NCBI RefSeq assembly: GCF_003330725.1
Contig: NZ_CP030840.1
Location: forward strand, 1,488,001 to 1,552,000
DNA from: Acidisarcina polymorpha
GTDB taxonomy: Bacteria; Acidobacteriota; Terriglobia; Terriglobales; Acidobacteriaceae
Direction of reading: 5' to 3'
Length of the DNA stretch: 64,000 nucleotides
A model generated the notes under the pieces. That model was not told the DNA's origin and searched no databases. It saw only the letters and a list, made by a program, of their open reading frames with translations. Shown here one piece after another: positions 54,822-63,960 of the stretch (position 1 is the first letter of the stretch; the number at the start of each line of letters is the position of its first letter). The position numbers were made by a program, and so were the translations under genes.

Positions 54822-56837
54822 TTGCGACGCTTCATGCCGGTTAGAGTCTTGTTCCGTTATCTTCTCATCCCTATTCTGATTGGCCTCCTGGCCGTACCGC
54901 CGGCTTTGTCCGCGCAGGAGTCGCCTCGTTCTGGAAGGGCTCGAGCGAATGCCAAAAGCGAGCCGGTCGCCGCAACGCCGCCGAGCGCCTATAACGGCCA
55001 TCCAAAGCTGGCAATCATCATCGTCATCGACCAGTTCCGCGAAGACTACCTCGAACGCTACCGGGCCGATTTCAAAGGTCACGGTTTCCGGCTCTTCCTG
55101 GACAAGGGAGCCTATTTCCCGGACTGCTACTACGATTACGCGAACACCAAGACGGCTCCAGGCCACTCGACGATTGGGACTGGAGCTTACTCCGATGGCC
55201 ACGGCATTGCGAACAACGACTGGTGGGACCTAACCCGCAATAAAGAGCGCCCGATTACCTCCGTCGAGGACGAGCGCTATGCACTGGTTGGCGTGCCCCA
55301 GGGCAGCAAACCCGCGCCCGGCTCCTCGCCGCGCAATCTGCGGGCTTCTACGGTTGGCGACGAACTGCGTCTCGCTACGGCGGGACAAGCCAAGGTCTTC
55401 GGCATCTCGCTCAAAGATCGAGCGTCGATTCTTCCCGCGGGCTCGGCGGCCAATGCCGCTTACTGGATTGACGCGCAGTCGGGCGCCTTTATCTCTTCGA
55501 CCTACTATGAGTCTCAGCTGCCCGATTGGGCTGCGGCCTTCAATGCCAGCAACCGGGCCGCGCAGGCCACTCAGGATGCCCAGGCTTTTGCGAACTCGGC
55601 GCCAGCGGGGACCGCCTATATGGGAGCACCCGGCGCTTCGACAAACTTTTATAATTTCGTCGGACGCACGCCCGCAGCCAACGCGTATGAACTGGATTTC
55701 GCGCGCGCTCTCATCCAGGGCGAAAGACTCTACGGAAATCCACCGGACGGAGACAGCGCCGCAGGGCAAACAGCGAGCCCGTCGTCCACAATTTCTCCGA
55801 TGTCAACATCTTCACCAGTGACAAATCTGATCACGATCAGTCTTTCCGCCAATGACATTCTGGGCCACGCCGTCGGTCCCGATTCGCCGGCCGAACACGC
55901 CATGGTCGATTCACTCGACACCGATCTTGACGGCTTCTTCACCTGGCTCGACAAGAATGTCGAAGGCGGCCTGGGGAATGTCTGGATCGCGCTTACCGCC
56001 GATCATGGCATCGCACCGATTCCGTCGGAGGCGGCTAAGCTCGGCGTCAACGCCGCCACCATCAATTCGAAAAAGCTGCTTGGCAATCTGAATGAAGCGA
56101 TGAACGCGAAGTTCTCTCCCGGGGAAAAGGTGAATTACCTCTTCGATCGCCAAGAGCTGCCCTTCCTTTCGCTGAATCAGCCCAACTTCGATCGCGCCGG
56201 AATCAACGAGCAGGAGGCCGAACAGGCGGTTCTGGATGCGCTGCCATCGGCGGTCGATTCCCTCTCCGTGCCGGATGCTGCGCCCGATACTTCGAACGAC
56301 GCCTCAAAGACCGCGGCGAATCAATCAAAGCCGAATATGCCTTCGCAGACGCGTCTACCCCCTACGCCAGCGTTGATTCGCGCCTACTCGCGGCAGCAAC
56401 TGGCTGCCGGCAATTATCCTACCAGCGAGTTCGGCCAGATTTTGGCGCATAGCTATTCGCCGAATGGCGGCTGGTATGTGATGACCATCTTTGCCGATTA
56501 CCAGATGGAAGGCTCAGCGAGCGGAGGCACCACCCACTTCAGCCCGTGGTCCTACGACCGGCACGTGCCTCTTGGCTTTTACGGCGCGCCATTCGCGCCT
56601 GGTGTTTATCACGGGCGCGTGGGGCCGGTCGATCTGGCTGCGACGTGGGCCGCTCTTCTGGGCATCAACCAGCCGTCCGCATCGGTAGGACACGTTCTGA
56701 CCCAGGCTTTGAAGCCCGCCACAGCTGTCAGCTATCCGAAGCGGGTTCCGGTCCGCAGCCATTCACCAAAACGAGAGCGCTCCCGGACTCTCAACACCGC
56801 TGCTCCCAAGGCTGCTCCCTCGGTGCCGCAGCCGTGA
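54822..56837 (+). CDS. PafA-like alkaline phosphatase-superfamily enzyme, secreted
   Basis: A 671-residue exported enzyme. The start is TTG at 54822, supported by GGAGGGAG about six bases upstream, and residues ~8-27 make a signal peptide. The superfamily features are: IIIVIDQFREDYLERY with a metal Asp, the nucleophile threonine region YANTKTAPGHSTIGTGAYSD, DILGHAVGPDSPAEH (Asp and His ligands) and ALTADHGIAPIPSEA (Asp-His). The pattern is that of PafA-type phosphatases, which remove phosphate from many monoesters. A low-complexity Ala/Ser-rich insert occurs at ~300-325. It is followed by pyrD, overlapping by four bases. Confidence 0.9.
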   Translation: MRRFMPVRVLFRYLLIPILIGLLAVPPALSAQESPRSGRARANAKSEPVAATPPSAYNGHPKLAIIIVIDQFREDYLERYRADFKGHGFRLFLDKGAYFPDCYYDYANTKTAPGHSTIGTGAYSDGHGIANNDWWDLTRNKERPITSVEDERYALVGVPQGSKPAPGSSPRNLRASTVGDELRLATAGQAKVFGISLKDRASILPAGSAANAAYWIDAQSGAFISSTYYESQLPDWAAAFNASNRAAQATQDAQAFANSAPAGTAYMGAPGASTNFYNFVGRTPAANAYELDFARALIQGERLYGNPPDGDSAAGQTASPSSTISPMSTSSPVTNLITISLSANDILGHAVGPDSPAEHAMVDSLDTDLDGFFTWLDKNVEGGLGNVWIALTADHGIAPIPSEAAKLGVNAATINSKKLLGNLNEAMNAKFSPGEKVNYLFDRQELPFLSLNQPNFDRAGINEQEAEQAVLDALPSAVDSLSVPDAAPDTSNDASKTAANQSKPNMPSQTRLPPTPALIRAYSRQQLAAGNYPTSEFGQILAHSYSPNGGWYVMTIFADYQMEGSASGGTTHFSPWSYDRHVPLGFYGAPFAPGVYHGRVGPVDLAATWAALLGINQPSASVGHVLTQALKPATAVSYPKRVPVRSHSPKRERSRTLNTAAPKAAPSVPQP

Positions 56838-57892
56838 AACCGGACATGCGCGTTCGATTTGCCGGAATCGAGTTGCGGAACCCCATCCTCGCCGCCAGCG
56901 GAACCTTCGGTTACGGGATTGAATTCGAGGACATTGTCTCGCTTGAGCGGATCGGGGGGCTGGTCACCAAGGGTCTCTCGCGCGAGCCTATGGCGGGCAA
57001 TCCCGCGCCCCGCTTGATCGAGACCGCCTCCGGCATGTTGAACTCCATCGGTCTGCAGAACATCGGAGTGCAGGCTTTCGTCGAGAAGAAGCTGCCTCCG
57101 CTGCGCAAATATCCTGGATGTGCAATCATCGCCAATGTCTTTGGCTACGAAGTCAAGGACTACGTCGCAGTCATCGAAGCCCTCAACCAGGCTGATGGCA
57201 TTGCCGCTTACGAAATCAATGCCTCCTGCCCGAATACCAAGCATGGCGGCCAGGTCTTTGGGACTGACTCGAAGCAGCTCGCCGCACTGGTTGACGCGGC
57301 GCGACAGGCGGCGCAGCAGCGAGATATCGCCCGTCCGATCGTTGTCAAACTTTCGCCCAACGTCACCAGCATCGCCGAGATGGCTCGGGTGGCGGAACAA
57401 TCAGGCGCAGACGCTCTCTCGCTGGTGAATACGTTCCTGGGCATGGCGATCGACGCCAAGAGCCGGCAGCCGCGGATCGCGAATATTACTGGCGGCCTCT
57501 CTGGCCCCGCGATTAAGCCCATCGCCCTGCGTATGGTTTACGAGGCTGCTAAGGCGGTCAAGATTCCAGTCCTTGGGCTAGGTGGCATTGTGACCGCGGA
57601 GGATGCGGTTGAGTTCCTGCTGGCGGGAGCCACTGCTGTCCAGGTAGGCACCGCCAGCTACGCCGATCCCCGGGCGGTGGAGCGTCTGGTAAAAGGCCTT
57701 GAGCAATGGTGTACCCGGCATAACATCGAGAAGGTCGCTGGACTTACAGGAGCGCTGGAGATCGTCCCCAAACAGCAAACGAATTTGAGGACCGGTCCGT
57801 CGCCGAACGATGGACAAGAACCGAGCGCCCAGGAACTCTCGTCAGTGGCCGAATCCTCTGCGCCGAGAGCTTCGAAGGCAAAGATTTGGTGA
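56834..57892 (+). CDS. pyrD: Dihydroorotate dehydrogenase, class 1B type
   Basis: A 352-residue flavoenzyme of pyrimidine synthesis. It starts at GTG 56834, which overlaps the TGA of the phosphatase; ATG 56846 (MRVRFAGIELRNPI) is an alternative. Motifs: AASGTFGYGIEFEDIVSLER, SGMLNSIGLQNIGVQAF, active-site Cys in YEINASCPNTKHGG (cysteine marks class 1), KLSPNVTSIAEMARVAEQSG and ITGGLSGPAIKPIALRMV. It ends with a ~45-residue polar, Pro/Ser-rich tail after LTGALEIV, which is unusual for the family. PyrK, the partner subunit of class 1B enzymes, is not next to it. Confidence 0.93.
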   Translation: MKPDMRVRFAGIELRNPILAASGTFGYGIEFEDIVSLERIGGLVTKGLSREPMAGNPAPRLIETASGMLNSIGLQNIGVQAFVEKKLPPLRKYPGCAIIANVFGYEVKDYVAVIEALNQADGIAAYEINASCPNTKHGGQVFGTDSKQLAALVDAARQAAQQRDIARPIVVKLSPNVTSIAEMARVAEQSGADALSLVNTFLGMAIDAKSRQPRIANITGGLSGPAIKPIALRMVYEAAKAVKIPVLGLGGIVTAEDAVEFLLAGATAVQVGTASYADPRAVERLVKGLEQWCTRHNIEKVAGLTGALEIVPKQQTNLRTGPSPNDGQEPSAQELSSVAESSAPRASKAKIW

Positions 57893-57960
57893 TTGCCAAT
57901 CACAAGGTGGGACGGGAAAGCGCATGAGAGCACGGCCCGCTTGAGACTGAGCGTGTGTCG

Positions 57961-58437
57961 TTATTCAACTAACATAGGTTTCAGCCCATACCTCTCGACC
58001 CATTGATCGTAGTTCTGCTGAGAGGCCGGCCATTGAAAGCAGAGGCCGTATCCATCGGGATCGCTCAAGTGGAGCTGCCTCATTCCGTAGGGCGCTACTT
58101 TCGGCTCACGAGCGGCGATGCCGTTGGATCGCAAGTGGGCGTAAGCAGCATCGAGATCCTCGCACCCGAAGTACAGCATGGTGTCGCCATGGGCCGCAAC
58201 CCGGGCCGGGTCGGCTGTGGGCGGACGCTCTGCCTGTTCATAGGCGGTGTTCAACATCAACTCAACGCCGCTTCGTTCCAGCAGCACCCAACCATAATCG
58301 AGTCCTGGCCTGGGCCCACTGGGCGAGTGATTCACTATTTCAAAGCCGAGCACGCCGCAGTAAAAAGCGATCGATGCCGGCATATCGAAGACCTGCAGCA
58401 ACGGACAGGTTCCAATGAACTCAAAGCCCACGCTCAT
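57961..58437 (-). CDS. VOC-superfamily (glyoxalase/bleomycin-resistance fold) protein
   Basis: A 158-residue protein from ATG 58437 (MSVGFEFIGTCPLLQVFDMP), with AGGAGA directly before it; the frame extends 141 bases upstream into non-coding DNA. The VOC fold is suggested by ASIAFYCGVLGFEIVNHSPS, the GDTMLYFGCEDLDAAYAHLR strand-helix unit and the closing MRQLHLSDPDGYGLCFQWPA. Metal ligands may be the His in LHLSDPDG and a late Glu/Gln, but activity is unclear. It could be a resistance protein, lyase or dioxygenase. It shares its strand with the aldolase gene, after a terminator. Confidence 0.87.
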   Translation of the reverse strand: MSVGFEFIGTCPLLQVFDMPASIAFYCGVLGFEIVNHSPSGPRPGLDYGWVLLERSGVELMLNTAYEQAERPPTADPARVAAHGDTMLYFGCEDLDAAYAHLRSNGIAAREPKVAPYGMRQLHLSDPDGYGLCFQWPASQQNYDQWVERYGLKPMLVE

Positions 58438-58531
58438 TCTCCTAGAAGATCGTGTGCGTTCGGCGGTACGCTCCGGCTGCATTCTACCTCTCCAGTGCCC
58501 GGACGGGCATCCGATCCCGGCATGTAACAGC

Positions 58532-58569
58532 GAAAGCGCCGCAGAGCTAATTGGCTCCGCGGCGCTTTC
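58532..58569 (-). terminator. Hairpin terminator after the aldolase gene
   Basis: GAAAGCGCCGC and GCGGCGCTTTC form an 11-base stem, with an inner GAGC/GCTC pairing. It lies 22 bases after the aldolase stop (58591) and ends its leftward transcript before the VOC gene. A short T-rich tail on the minus strand is weak. Confidence 0.8.
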
Positions 58570-58590
58570 ACTTTGCAAGATTGAGTCGCC

Positions 58591-59610
58591 TCAGGCGGGA
58601 ACTTCTGCGCCGACTCCCACTTTGTCGAACCACGAATGTGCAGACTTCAGAGCTTCGTTCACGTTGTTAATGTTCTCAACGCCCTTGGTGTTCAACCAGT
58701 CCTCGAAGGCCTTCGGGCCCTGTTTGGCGAAGATAGGAATACCATCCTTCCAGGTGGCACGTCCACAGAGTACGCCATTGAAGGTCGTCCCGCTCTCAGC
58801 CGCCAGCTCCAGCGTTTCGATGAACACCGGGTTCGAGACCCCCGCCGAGAGATAGATGAACGGCTTGTGCGTATTCAGCGCGGCATCCCGGAAGTGCTCG
58901 AGAGCCTCGGCGCGCGTATACGCGGCTTCGCCCTTGAATGCCTTGGTGCCGTGCACGAATTCCATCTGAACCGGCACCTCCACCTTCAACACGTCGACGT
59001 TGTATTTGGCCTTGCCAAATTCCGCCATCGAGCCTGAAACGATGTCCGGTTTTTTCTTTGCAAATTCGACGCTCTTCTCATCGCCGCCGTGGGCGTCATA
59101 GCCGACCAGCTCGAGGAAGAACGGAATATCGTGAGCGATACATTCATCGCCAATGCGTTCCGTCCAGGCATGCTTATGATCGTTCACTGCACTTTTCTCA
59201 AATGGCGTGTAGTAGAGCAGGATCTTGATCGCGTCCGCCCCGGCTTCTTTCAGCCGGCGGACCGACCAGAGGTCAAGCAAATCGGGAAGACGTCCCGGCG
59301 TGGCCGCATCGTAGCCGGTCTTTTCATAAGCCAGAAGCAGGCCTTTGCCATTGCGGCGATGGGATGCGGGCAAGCCAAACTCGGGATCCAGCAAGATCGC
59401 GGAGGCATGTTTAGTCAACACTTCGGTGACCAACTCCTTGAACTCGACCAGCGCAGAATCGGGCAAGTCGGAGACGCCCTTTTCTTTAGCTAACGACTTC
59501 TTGAGCGAACCACGCTGGTCCATGGCAGCGGCCGCGATCACGCCGCGTTCATCCGAGAGTGCCCTGAGACCGGCCAGTTTGCCGGGCGTGATAGATGGAA
59601 TGGTGCTCAT
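58591..59610 (-). CDS. lacD: Class I aldolase, tagatose-1,6-bisphosphate type
   Basis: A 339-residue (beta/alpha)8 aldolase from ATG 59610, with AGGAGAG seven bases upstream; the open frame continues 174 bases further but that is not the start. Its features fit the LacD family: GVIAAAAMDQRGSLKKSLAK, AILLDPEFGLPASHRRNGKG, KEAGADAIKILLYYTPFEKS (with the Lys that forms the Schiff base nearby), IPFFLELVGYDAHGGDEKSV and FIYLSAGVSNPVFIETLELA. LacD cuts tagatose-1,6-bisphosphate to DHAP and glyceraldehyde-3-phosphate and often also acts on fructose-1,6-bisphosphate. No lac/tag genes are next to it, so a glycolytic role is as likely. Confidence 0.9.
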   Translation of the reverse strand: MSTIPSITPGKLAGLRALSDERGVIAAAAMDQRGSLKKSLAKEKGVSDLPDSALVEFKELVTEVLTKHASAILLDPEFGLPASHRRNGKGLLLAYEKTGYDAATPGRLPDLLDLWSVRRLKEAGADAIKILLYYTPFEKSAVNDHKHAWTERIGDECIAHDIPFFLELVGYDAHGGDEKSVEFAKKKPDIVSGSMAEFGKAKYNVDVLKVEVPVQMEFVHGTKAFKGEAAYTRAEALEHFRDAALNTHKPFIYLSAGVSNPVFIETLELAAESGTTFNGVLCGRATWKDGIPIFAKQGPKAFEDWLNTKGVENINNVNEALKSAHSWFDKVGVGAEVPA

Positions 59611-59895
59611 ATGATCTCTCCTCTTGCTTAGATATCGATCCACCTCGAAATGGTAGCCCAAGTCTGGCGACGAACCAAGGTACGCAAAGCAGCCGCCAGC
59701 CAGTTTCCTGCGCGCGCCGGTGGCCGGTATCCTTGCCGCGCCTACGATTCTAGAGCATTTTCGCCGCAGGTAGAGATCGAACAAATCCGCTTAGTTTCCG
59801 ACACTCAAAAAGAAGCCTGATCCACGCCCGCTTGCTGCATACATGACGACGTTGATCGACTCGCATCTTCAAGTCACCTCGTTCTACATGGTTAA

Positions 59896-60633
59896 TCATG
59901 GCTGAGCGAGTAGTTCTCGTTGTGAGGAAAACAGCGTCTGGATGCCGGCTTCTGCATAATCCATCATCTCGAGCATTTTCGACCGCGGAAATGAACCTCG
60001 CTCGGCAGTTGCTTGAACCTCAACCAGGCCGCCGTCTTCGGTCATCACCACGTTCATATCGACTTCGGCCTGCGAGTCCTCCTCATAAGCGAGGTCAAGC
60101 AGCACCCGCCCCTCGACGATACCGACGCTGGTGGCGGCAACCAGCTGGGTAAGCGGAGACTGCTTCAGCGTGCCGGCTGCCACCAGCCGGTTGAGGGCCA
60201 ATGCCAAGGCTGCGCAGGCGCCGGTGATGGCAGCCGTCCGGGTTCCGCCGTCGGCCTGAAGCACATCACAATCGAGGACTACGGTCCGTTCCCCCAACAT
60301 CGTCATGTCGACGACCGATCTCAGGGAACGCCCGATGAGTCGCTGAATCTCATGAGTACGCCCGGTCACCTTACCGCGCTCCGACTCCCGCGGGGTGCGG
60401 GTCAGTGTCGCCCGGGGCAGCATTCCATACTCGGCGGTGACCCACCCCCGTCCAGAGTTGCGCAACCAGGCCGGAACCCCTGGTTCAATGGTCGCGTTGC
60501 AGAGCACACGGGTTTGACCGGCCGCGATCAGCACCGAACCTTCAGCAACCGCCACATAATCACGAACCAGGGTCACCGGGCGAAGCTCACTCACGGCTCG
60601 ATCACCGGCGCGAAAAAAATCGATAGTCGTCAT
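59896..60633 (-). CDS. rph: Ribonuclease PH
   Basis: A 245-residue phosphorolytic 3' exoribonuclease that trims tRNA ends. The start ATG 60633 gives [20 protein letters not shown]; the frame extends upstream without sense. Signatures: [80 protein letters not shown] and the [20 protein letters not shown] segment with the catalytic Asp residues. Length is normal. It is divergent from the soluble kinase gene. Confidence 0.97.
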   Translation of the reverse strand: MTTIDFFRAGDRAVSELRPVTLVRDYVAVAEGSVLIAAGQTRVLCNATIEPGVPAWLRNSGRGWVTAEYGMLPRATLTRTPRESERGKVTGRTHEIQRLIGRSLRSVVDMTMLGERTVVLDCDVLQADGGTRTAAITGACAALALALNRLVAAGTLKQSPLTQLVAATSVGIVEGRVLLDLAYEEDSQAEVDMNVVMTEDGGLVEVQATAERGSFPRSKMLEMMDYAEAGIQTLFSSQRELLAQP

Positions 60634-60994
60634 CGGCCCATTGTAGTGAGTCTCGATCGCCTTAGTGAAAACACGATTCCCAAAATGACCCGAGCGGAAA
60701 TGGTTCCAAGATGGAAACTGGATGGCAAGTCGTTCAAGGTGAAAGGCTTGGGTCGCGACGTGTCCCATTCCGGGACGGAATGGGATTTGCCGGGCGGTTG
60801 TCCAGGAAGCGATCTCAAGAACATAAACGCTGAAAGCAATCCACTTAGGGCGGAGTGAGGTCGTGCTCCGGCTTTGGCACTCCGCGTGTATCTAGGAGTA
60901 CCAGACCGGCACCTTCCAAATCGGAAATGATTCGCTCCGGCCCGTCAAGCAGTCGGGTCAAAGTCGCGAGTCCGTGGTCTGAACGGGAGAATTC
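60634..60994. other. Divergent promoter region between rph and the soluble kinase
   Basis: This 361-base gap contains no credible gene: the frames in it are extensions of rph or antisense. It must hold both promoters. A TTGGCAC-N5-GTGTA string at 60874-60890 is an imperfect sigma-54-type match and is not called. GGAG six bases before 60995 is the kinase ribosome-binding site. Confidence 0.5.
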
Positions 60995-62011
60995 ATGAGC
61001 GCCATTCAGCATTCGGAAGCAAAAAAAGATGGGGGGACGTCCCCTTCGATGTCGCTGGTCCAACACGGCACCGTCTCCTCCTCAAGGAATGCAGATGCCA
61101 TCCAATATTTGCAACCCCCTGCCCGGCAGCTCGCGGCGCTCGCCCATGATGCGCGGAATCTACTTTCCGCTCTGGAGGTGTATTGCGATCTGCTCTCCGC
61201 CCCCGGAGTTCTTGCTCCATCTTTCCGTCACTATGCCGAGGATCTCCGGGTCGTCGGAACAACGGGAGCGCGGCTCATCGAAGCGCTCGCCGCTCCGGCC
61301 TCAGGTCCCAGGTCGCTCCTCGCCCGGCATGCCGCGCCGGCTGTTGTTGACCTCGCCTCTGAGGTATTTGGAATGGAGGCGCTGCTGGGGTCGCTGGCGG
61401 GCCCTGGGGTTCGCCTGGAAGTGGAGTGCGATTCGTGTCCTGGAGAACTTGGTTTGAATGCGGAAGACCTGCTCCGTATTCTTTTCAACTTAGTCACGAA
61501 CGCAATCGAGGCCAGCCAGATGTCCGCTCCAGAAGACTATGCTGGTGCTTCCGGGAAGCGCCGGTACATCCGGATTACCGTTCAACGCGGCGGCGGGGCG
61601 AGCTTTCTTCCGCGCCGTAACAAGCCCAACGTTCGGCCTGAAACCGTGGTGCTCTCGGTACGTGATAACGGTCCGGGCATTGACGGTGATGTTCTGCCGA
61701 ACATCTTCGCGCAGGGCTTTTCGACGCGGAAAGCTGTTTCGCATGCCGGCACCAGGTCGACCCGGGGCTTAGGGCTCTTCATCGTTCGAGAATTGGTAGA
61801 GGCTGCTGGCGGAGCGGTCCGCGCGGTATCTACGCCCGGGGTTGGTACGCGGTTCGATATCGAACTTCCTATCCTGTCCGCGAGCGGCAAATCGCGGAAG
61901 CATTACCGCACCAAGGTATTGCGCCAGCCAGGTTCACACGGGACAACATTGGAAATGCCTGAAGAACAGCGATTGCTTCAAGATCCTCAATCGCTGCCTG
62001 ATCGGGAATAG
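60995..62011 (+). CDS. Soluble histidine kinase (NtrB-like)
   Basis: A 338-residue kinase without membrane spans. The dimerisation/phosphorylation helix has His51 in QLAALAHDARNLLSALEVYC, the short H-D-x-R-N form seen in NtrB-like kinases. The ATPase domain has the N box LFNLVTNAIEAS, VLSVRDNGPGIDGDVLPNIF, and STRGLGLFIVRELVEAAGG. There is no PAS or other sensor domain except the ~40-residue lead, so input is probably another protein. The next gene, 101 bases on, is an NtrC-type activator and its likely target. Confidence 0.9.
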   Translation: MSAIQHSEAKKDGGTSPSMSLVQHGTVSSSRNADAIQYLQPPARQLAALAHDARNLLSALEVYCDLLSAPGVLAPSFRHYAEDLRVVGTTGARLIEALAAPASGPRSLLARHAAPAVVDLASEVFGMEALLGSLAGPGVRLEVECDSCPGELGLNAEDLLRILFNLVTNAIEASQMSAPEDYAGASGKRRYIRITVQRGGGASFLPRRNKPNVRPETVVLSVRDNGPGIDGDVLPNIFAQGFSTRKAVSHAGTRSTRGLGLFIVRELVEAAGGAVRAVSTPGVGTRFDIELPILSASGKSRKHYRTKVLRQPGSHGTTLEMPEEQRLLQDPQSLPDRE

Positions 62012-62111
62012 CGGTCTCGTTCAAGCGAGTCCTTGCATCTTGCCGTGCGGTAAAACCACCGACAGATTTATTTTTGCTATCGCCCCGCATTGGAAATGAA
62101 AGGCGAGTAGA

Positions 62112-63614
62112 ATGCTCCTAACAACCGTTTCTGACAATTTAATTATGCCAACTTTTGCCCGACCGGCCGAAAAGTTAGGCGGCATGTATATCCTCATCGT
62201 CGATGAGGACCTCGCCGTCCGCACAGCTTGCTGTGAAATAGCCAACCACCTCGGTTATGTATCGCACGGGGTTAGCGGAACGGCGGAAGCTCGCGCCATT
62301 CTGCATAACAACAGCGTCGACATTTTGTTGCTTGACCTGAAGGGGCCCAGCGAAGAGGGTCTGTCTCTCATGGAAGAGGTCAAGGCAATGCACCCTGAAA
62401 CCGCTGTCGTCGTGATGACTGCGTTTGCGACTGTCCCATCTGCAGTTGAAGCCATGCGGACGGGCGCAAACGACTTACTTACCAAGCCGTTTGCCTCGGA
62501 TGAACTGGGGACGGTGCTCGAACGTGCCGCAGAACGCCGTACCCTGGATCTCGCCAGCCGCGGGCTTCGAGAGCGGCTGCGAACTCAACAGGGGCTGGGT
62601 AATATCATCGGCCGTTCTTCGGAGATGGAAAAACTCTACCGTATCCTCGCGAAGGTCGCCCAGAGTACGCATCCGGCGCTGATCCTCGGGGAAAGTGGTA
62701 CCGGTAAGGAGTTAGTCGCGCGCGCTATCCACGCCAACGGACCCAATGCGGCGAAGCCGTTCATTCCTGTGGACTGCGGATCGCTCGTCCCTACTCTTAT
62801 TGAGAGCGAACTTTTTGGTCACGTGAAAGGGGCATTCACAGGAGCCAATCGGTCGAAGGAAGGATTGCTTGCCTCGGCAGGCGACGGCACCGTATTCCTG
62901 GATGAAATCGGCGAACTTCCCCTTGACCTGCAAGCGCGGCTCCTGCGCGCCCTGCAGGAGAAGGAAGTCCGACCAGTAGGCGCAACTCACGGGATCCCCA
63001 TACACGCCCGGGTGCTCGCAGCCACCAACCGTGACCTGTCGCAAATGGTCGAGCAAGGCCGTTTTCGCAAAGACCTATATTACCGGCTGAATGTCGTGAA
63101 TCTTCGGGTTCCGCCGCTGCGCGAGCGGCGCGCCGACATACCACTGCTCGCGGCCCACTTCCTGGACCGCCTGGGACGCGAGAACGGGGTCACGTACACC
63201 CTCAGCGACGAGGCGCTTCGCATGATGGTGGAGTATCAGTGGCCCGGGAATGTTCGCGAACTCGAGCACGCCATTCAACGCGGGGCGACCGTCTCCTCGG
63301 GTCCGCTGCTTCAACTTGGCGACCTGTCCACCCGGCTGGTCGAGTTCTCTTTGAACCTGCGAAGAACGATCCAACCAAGCAGCCGGTCCCTCTTCCGAAG
63401 CAGCGGTAATGCCGCTGGCATTGAGGAACGCAGCTCCGGCAGCGCCGGGCAAATCGTGCCCTTGGCGATCCAGGAGAGACAGGCGATCCTCAGCACTCTG
63501 GACACCCTGAAGGGAGATAAGCTCATGGCGGCCAAAGTTCTGGGAATTGGCAAGACTACGCTCTACAGGAAACTCAAGGAGTACGGCATTAGCGAACAAC
63601 CGGCGATGCCGTGA
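62112..63614 (+). CDS. Sigma-54-dependent response regulator (NtrC family)
   Basis: A 500-residue activator. The receiver (about residues 26-140) has VDEDLAV, Asp75 in LLLDLKGP, MTAF and TKPF. The AAA+ domain (~165-395) has Walker A GESGTGKE, the sigma-54 contact loop KGAFTGAN, Walker B TVFLDEIGELP and a GNVREL sensor. The C-terminal helix-turn-helix ends LMAAKVLGIGKTTLYRKLKE. ATG 62112 is used because AAAGG lies nine bases upstream; 62184 (MYILIVDE) would remove a 24-residue lead that no receiver needs. It needs the sigma-54 holoenzyme; genes it controls are not evident here. Confidence 0.93.
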   Translation: MLLTTVSDNLIMPTFARPAEKLGGMYILIVDEDLAVRTACCEIANHLGYVSHGVSGTAEARAILHNNSVDILLLDLKGPSEEGLSLMEEVKAMHPETAVVVMTAFATVPSAVEAMRTGANDLLTKPFASDELGTVLERAAERRTLDLASRGLRERLRTQQGLGNIIGRSSEMEKLYRILAKVAQSTHPALILGESGTGKELVARAIHANGPNAAKPFIPVDCGSLVPTLIESELFGHVKGAFTGANRSKEGLLASAGDGTVFLDEIGELPLDLQARLLRALQEKEVRPVGATHGIPIHARVLAATNRDLSQMVEQGRFRKDLYYRLNVVNLRVPPLRERRADIPLLAAHFLDRLGRENGVTYTLSDEALRMMVEYQWPGNVRELEHAIQRGATVSSGPLLQLGDLSTRLVEFSLNLRRTIQPSSRSLFRSSGNAAGIEERSSGSAGQIVPLAIQERQAILSTLDTLKGDKLMAAKVLGIGKTTLYRKLKEYGISEQPAMP

Positions 63615-63730
63615 ACCTGAGCACCGGGGAGTTTCGAGTTCTTATCGCAATTCCGTGGATGCGGGTCACCAAGAGGGCATCCGCCTGAATCAGCTGAGAA
63701 GGTGCTCCATTTTTCGCAGAAGATGTCCAG

Positions 63731-63780
63731 GGTGATTGTGAAATTCATCTTGCGGTGATCGTGAAATTCATCTGCGGTGA
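63731..63780. repeat. Tandem direct repeat of about 22 bases
   Basis: GGTGATTGTGAAATTCATCT TGC (63731-63753) is followed at once by GGTGATCGTGAAATTCATCT GC (63754-63775), then GGTGA begins a third copy. The two copies differ by one base and one gap. The sequence continues with GCGGT words. It may be an insertion-sequence end or multiple binding sites. Confidence 0.8.
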
Positions 63781-63840
63781 CCCCTCCTGCGGTTGGACAA
63801 GTTGTCTCTACTTGCGGTTTGTTACCTACCGATCTGCAAA

Positions 63841-63960
63841 TTACTGATCTTTGCGCTTGATAAGGAGCTCTAGAGCGAAATTCAATGCATGTACCGCCAA
63901 AAGAGCGTAGTCAAGTCTTTTCGGCCGCCCTTCTCGTGCGAGAACGAAGGTCGCTCTCAT
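63841..63960 (-). CDS. Very short open frame, probably not a gene
   Basis: A 39-codon frame from ATG 63960 to TAA 63841 encodes MRATFVLAREGRPKRLDYAL and a hydrophobic-basic end ELLIKRKDQ. There is no good ribosome-binding site (AAAGG lies too far upstream). It could be a transposase fragment given the adjacent repeats, but nothing confirms this. Confidence 0.15.
   Translation of the reverse strand: MRATFVLAREGRPKRLDYALLAVHALNFALELLIKRKDQ

Noticed and set aside
60874-60890. Sigma-54-like promoter TTGGCAC-N5-GTGTA before the soluble kinase
   Set aside because: The -12 part lacks the essential GC (it has GT), so the match is too weak to call.
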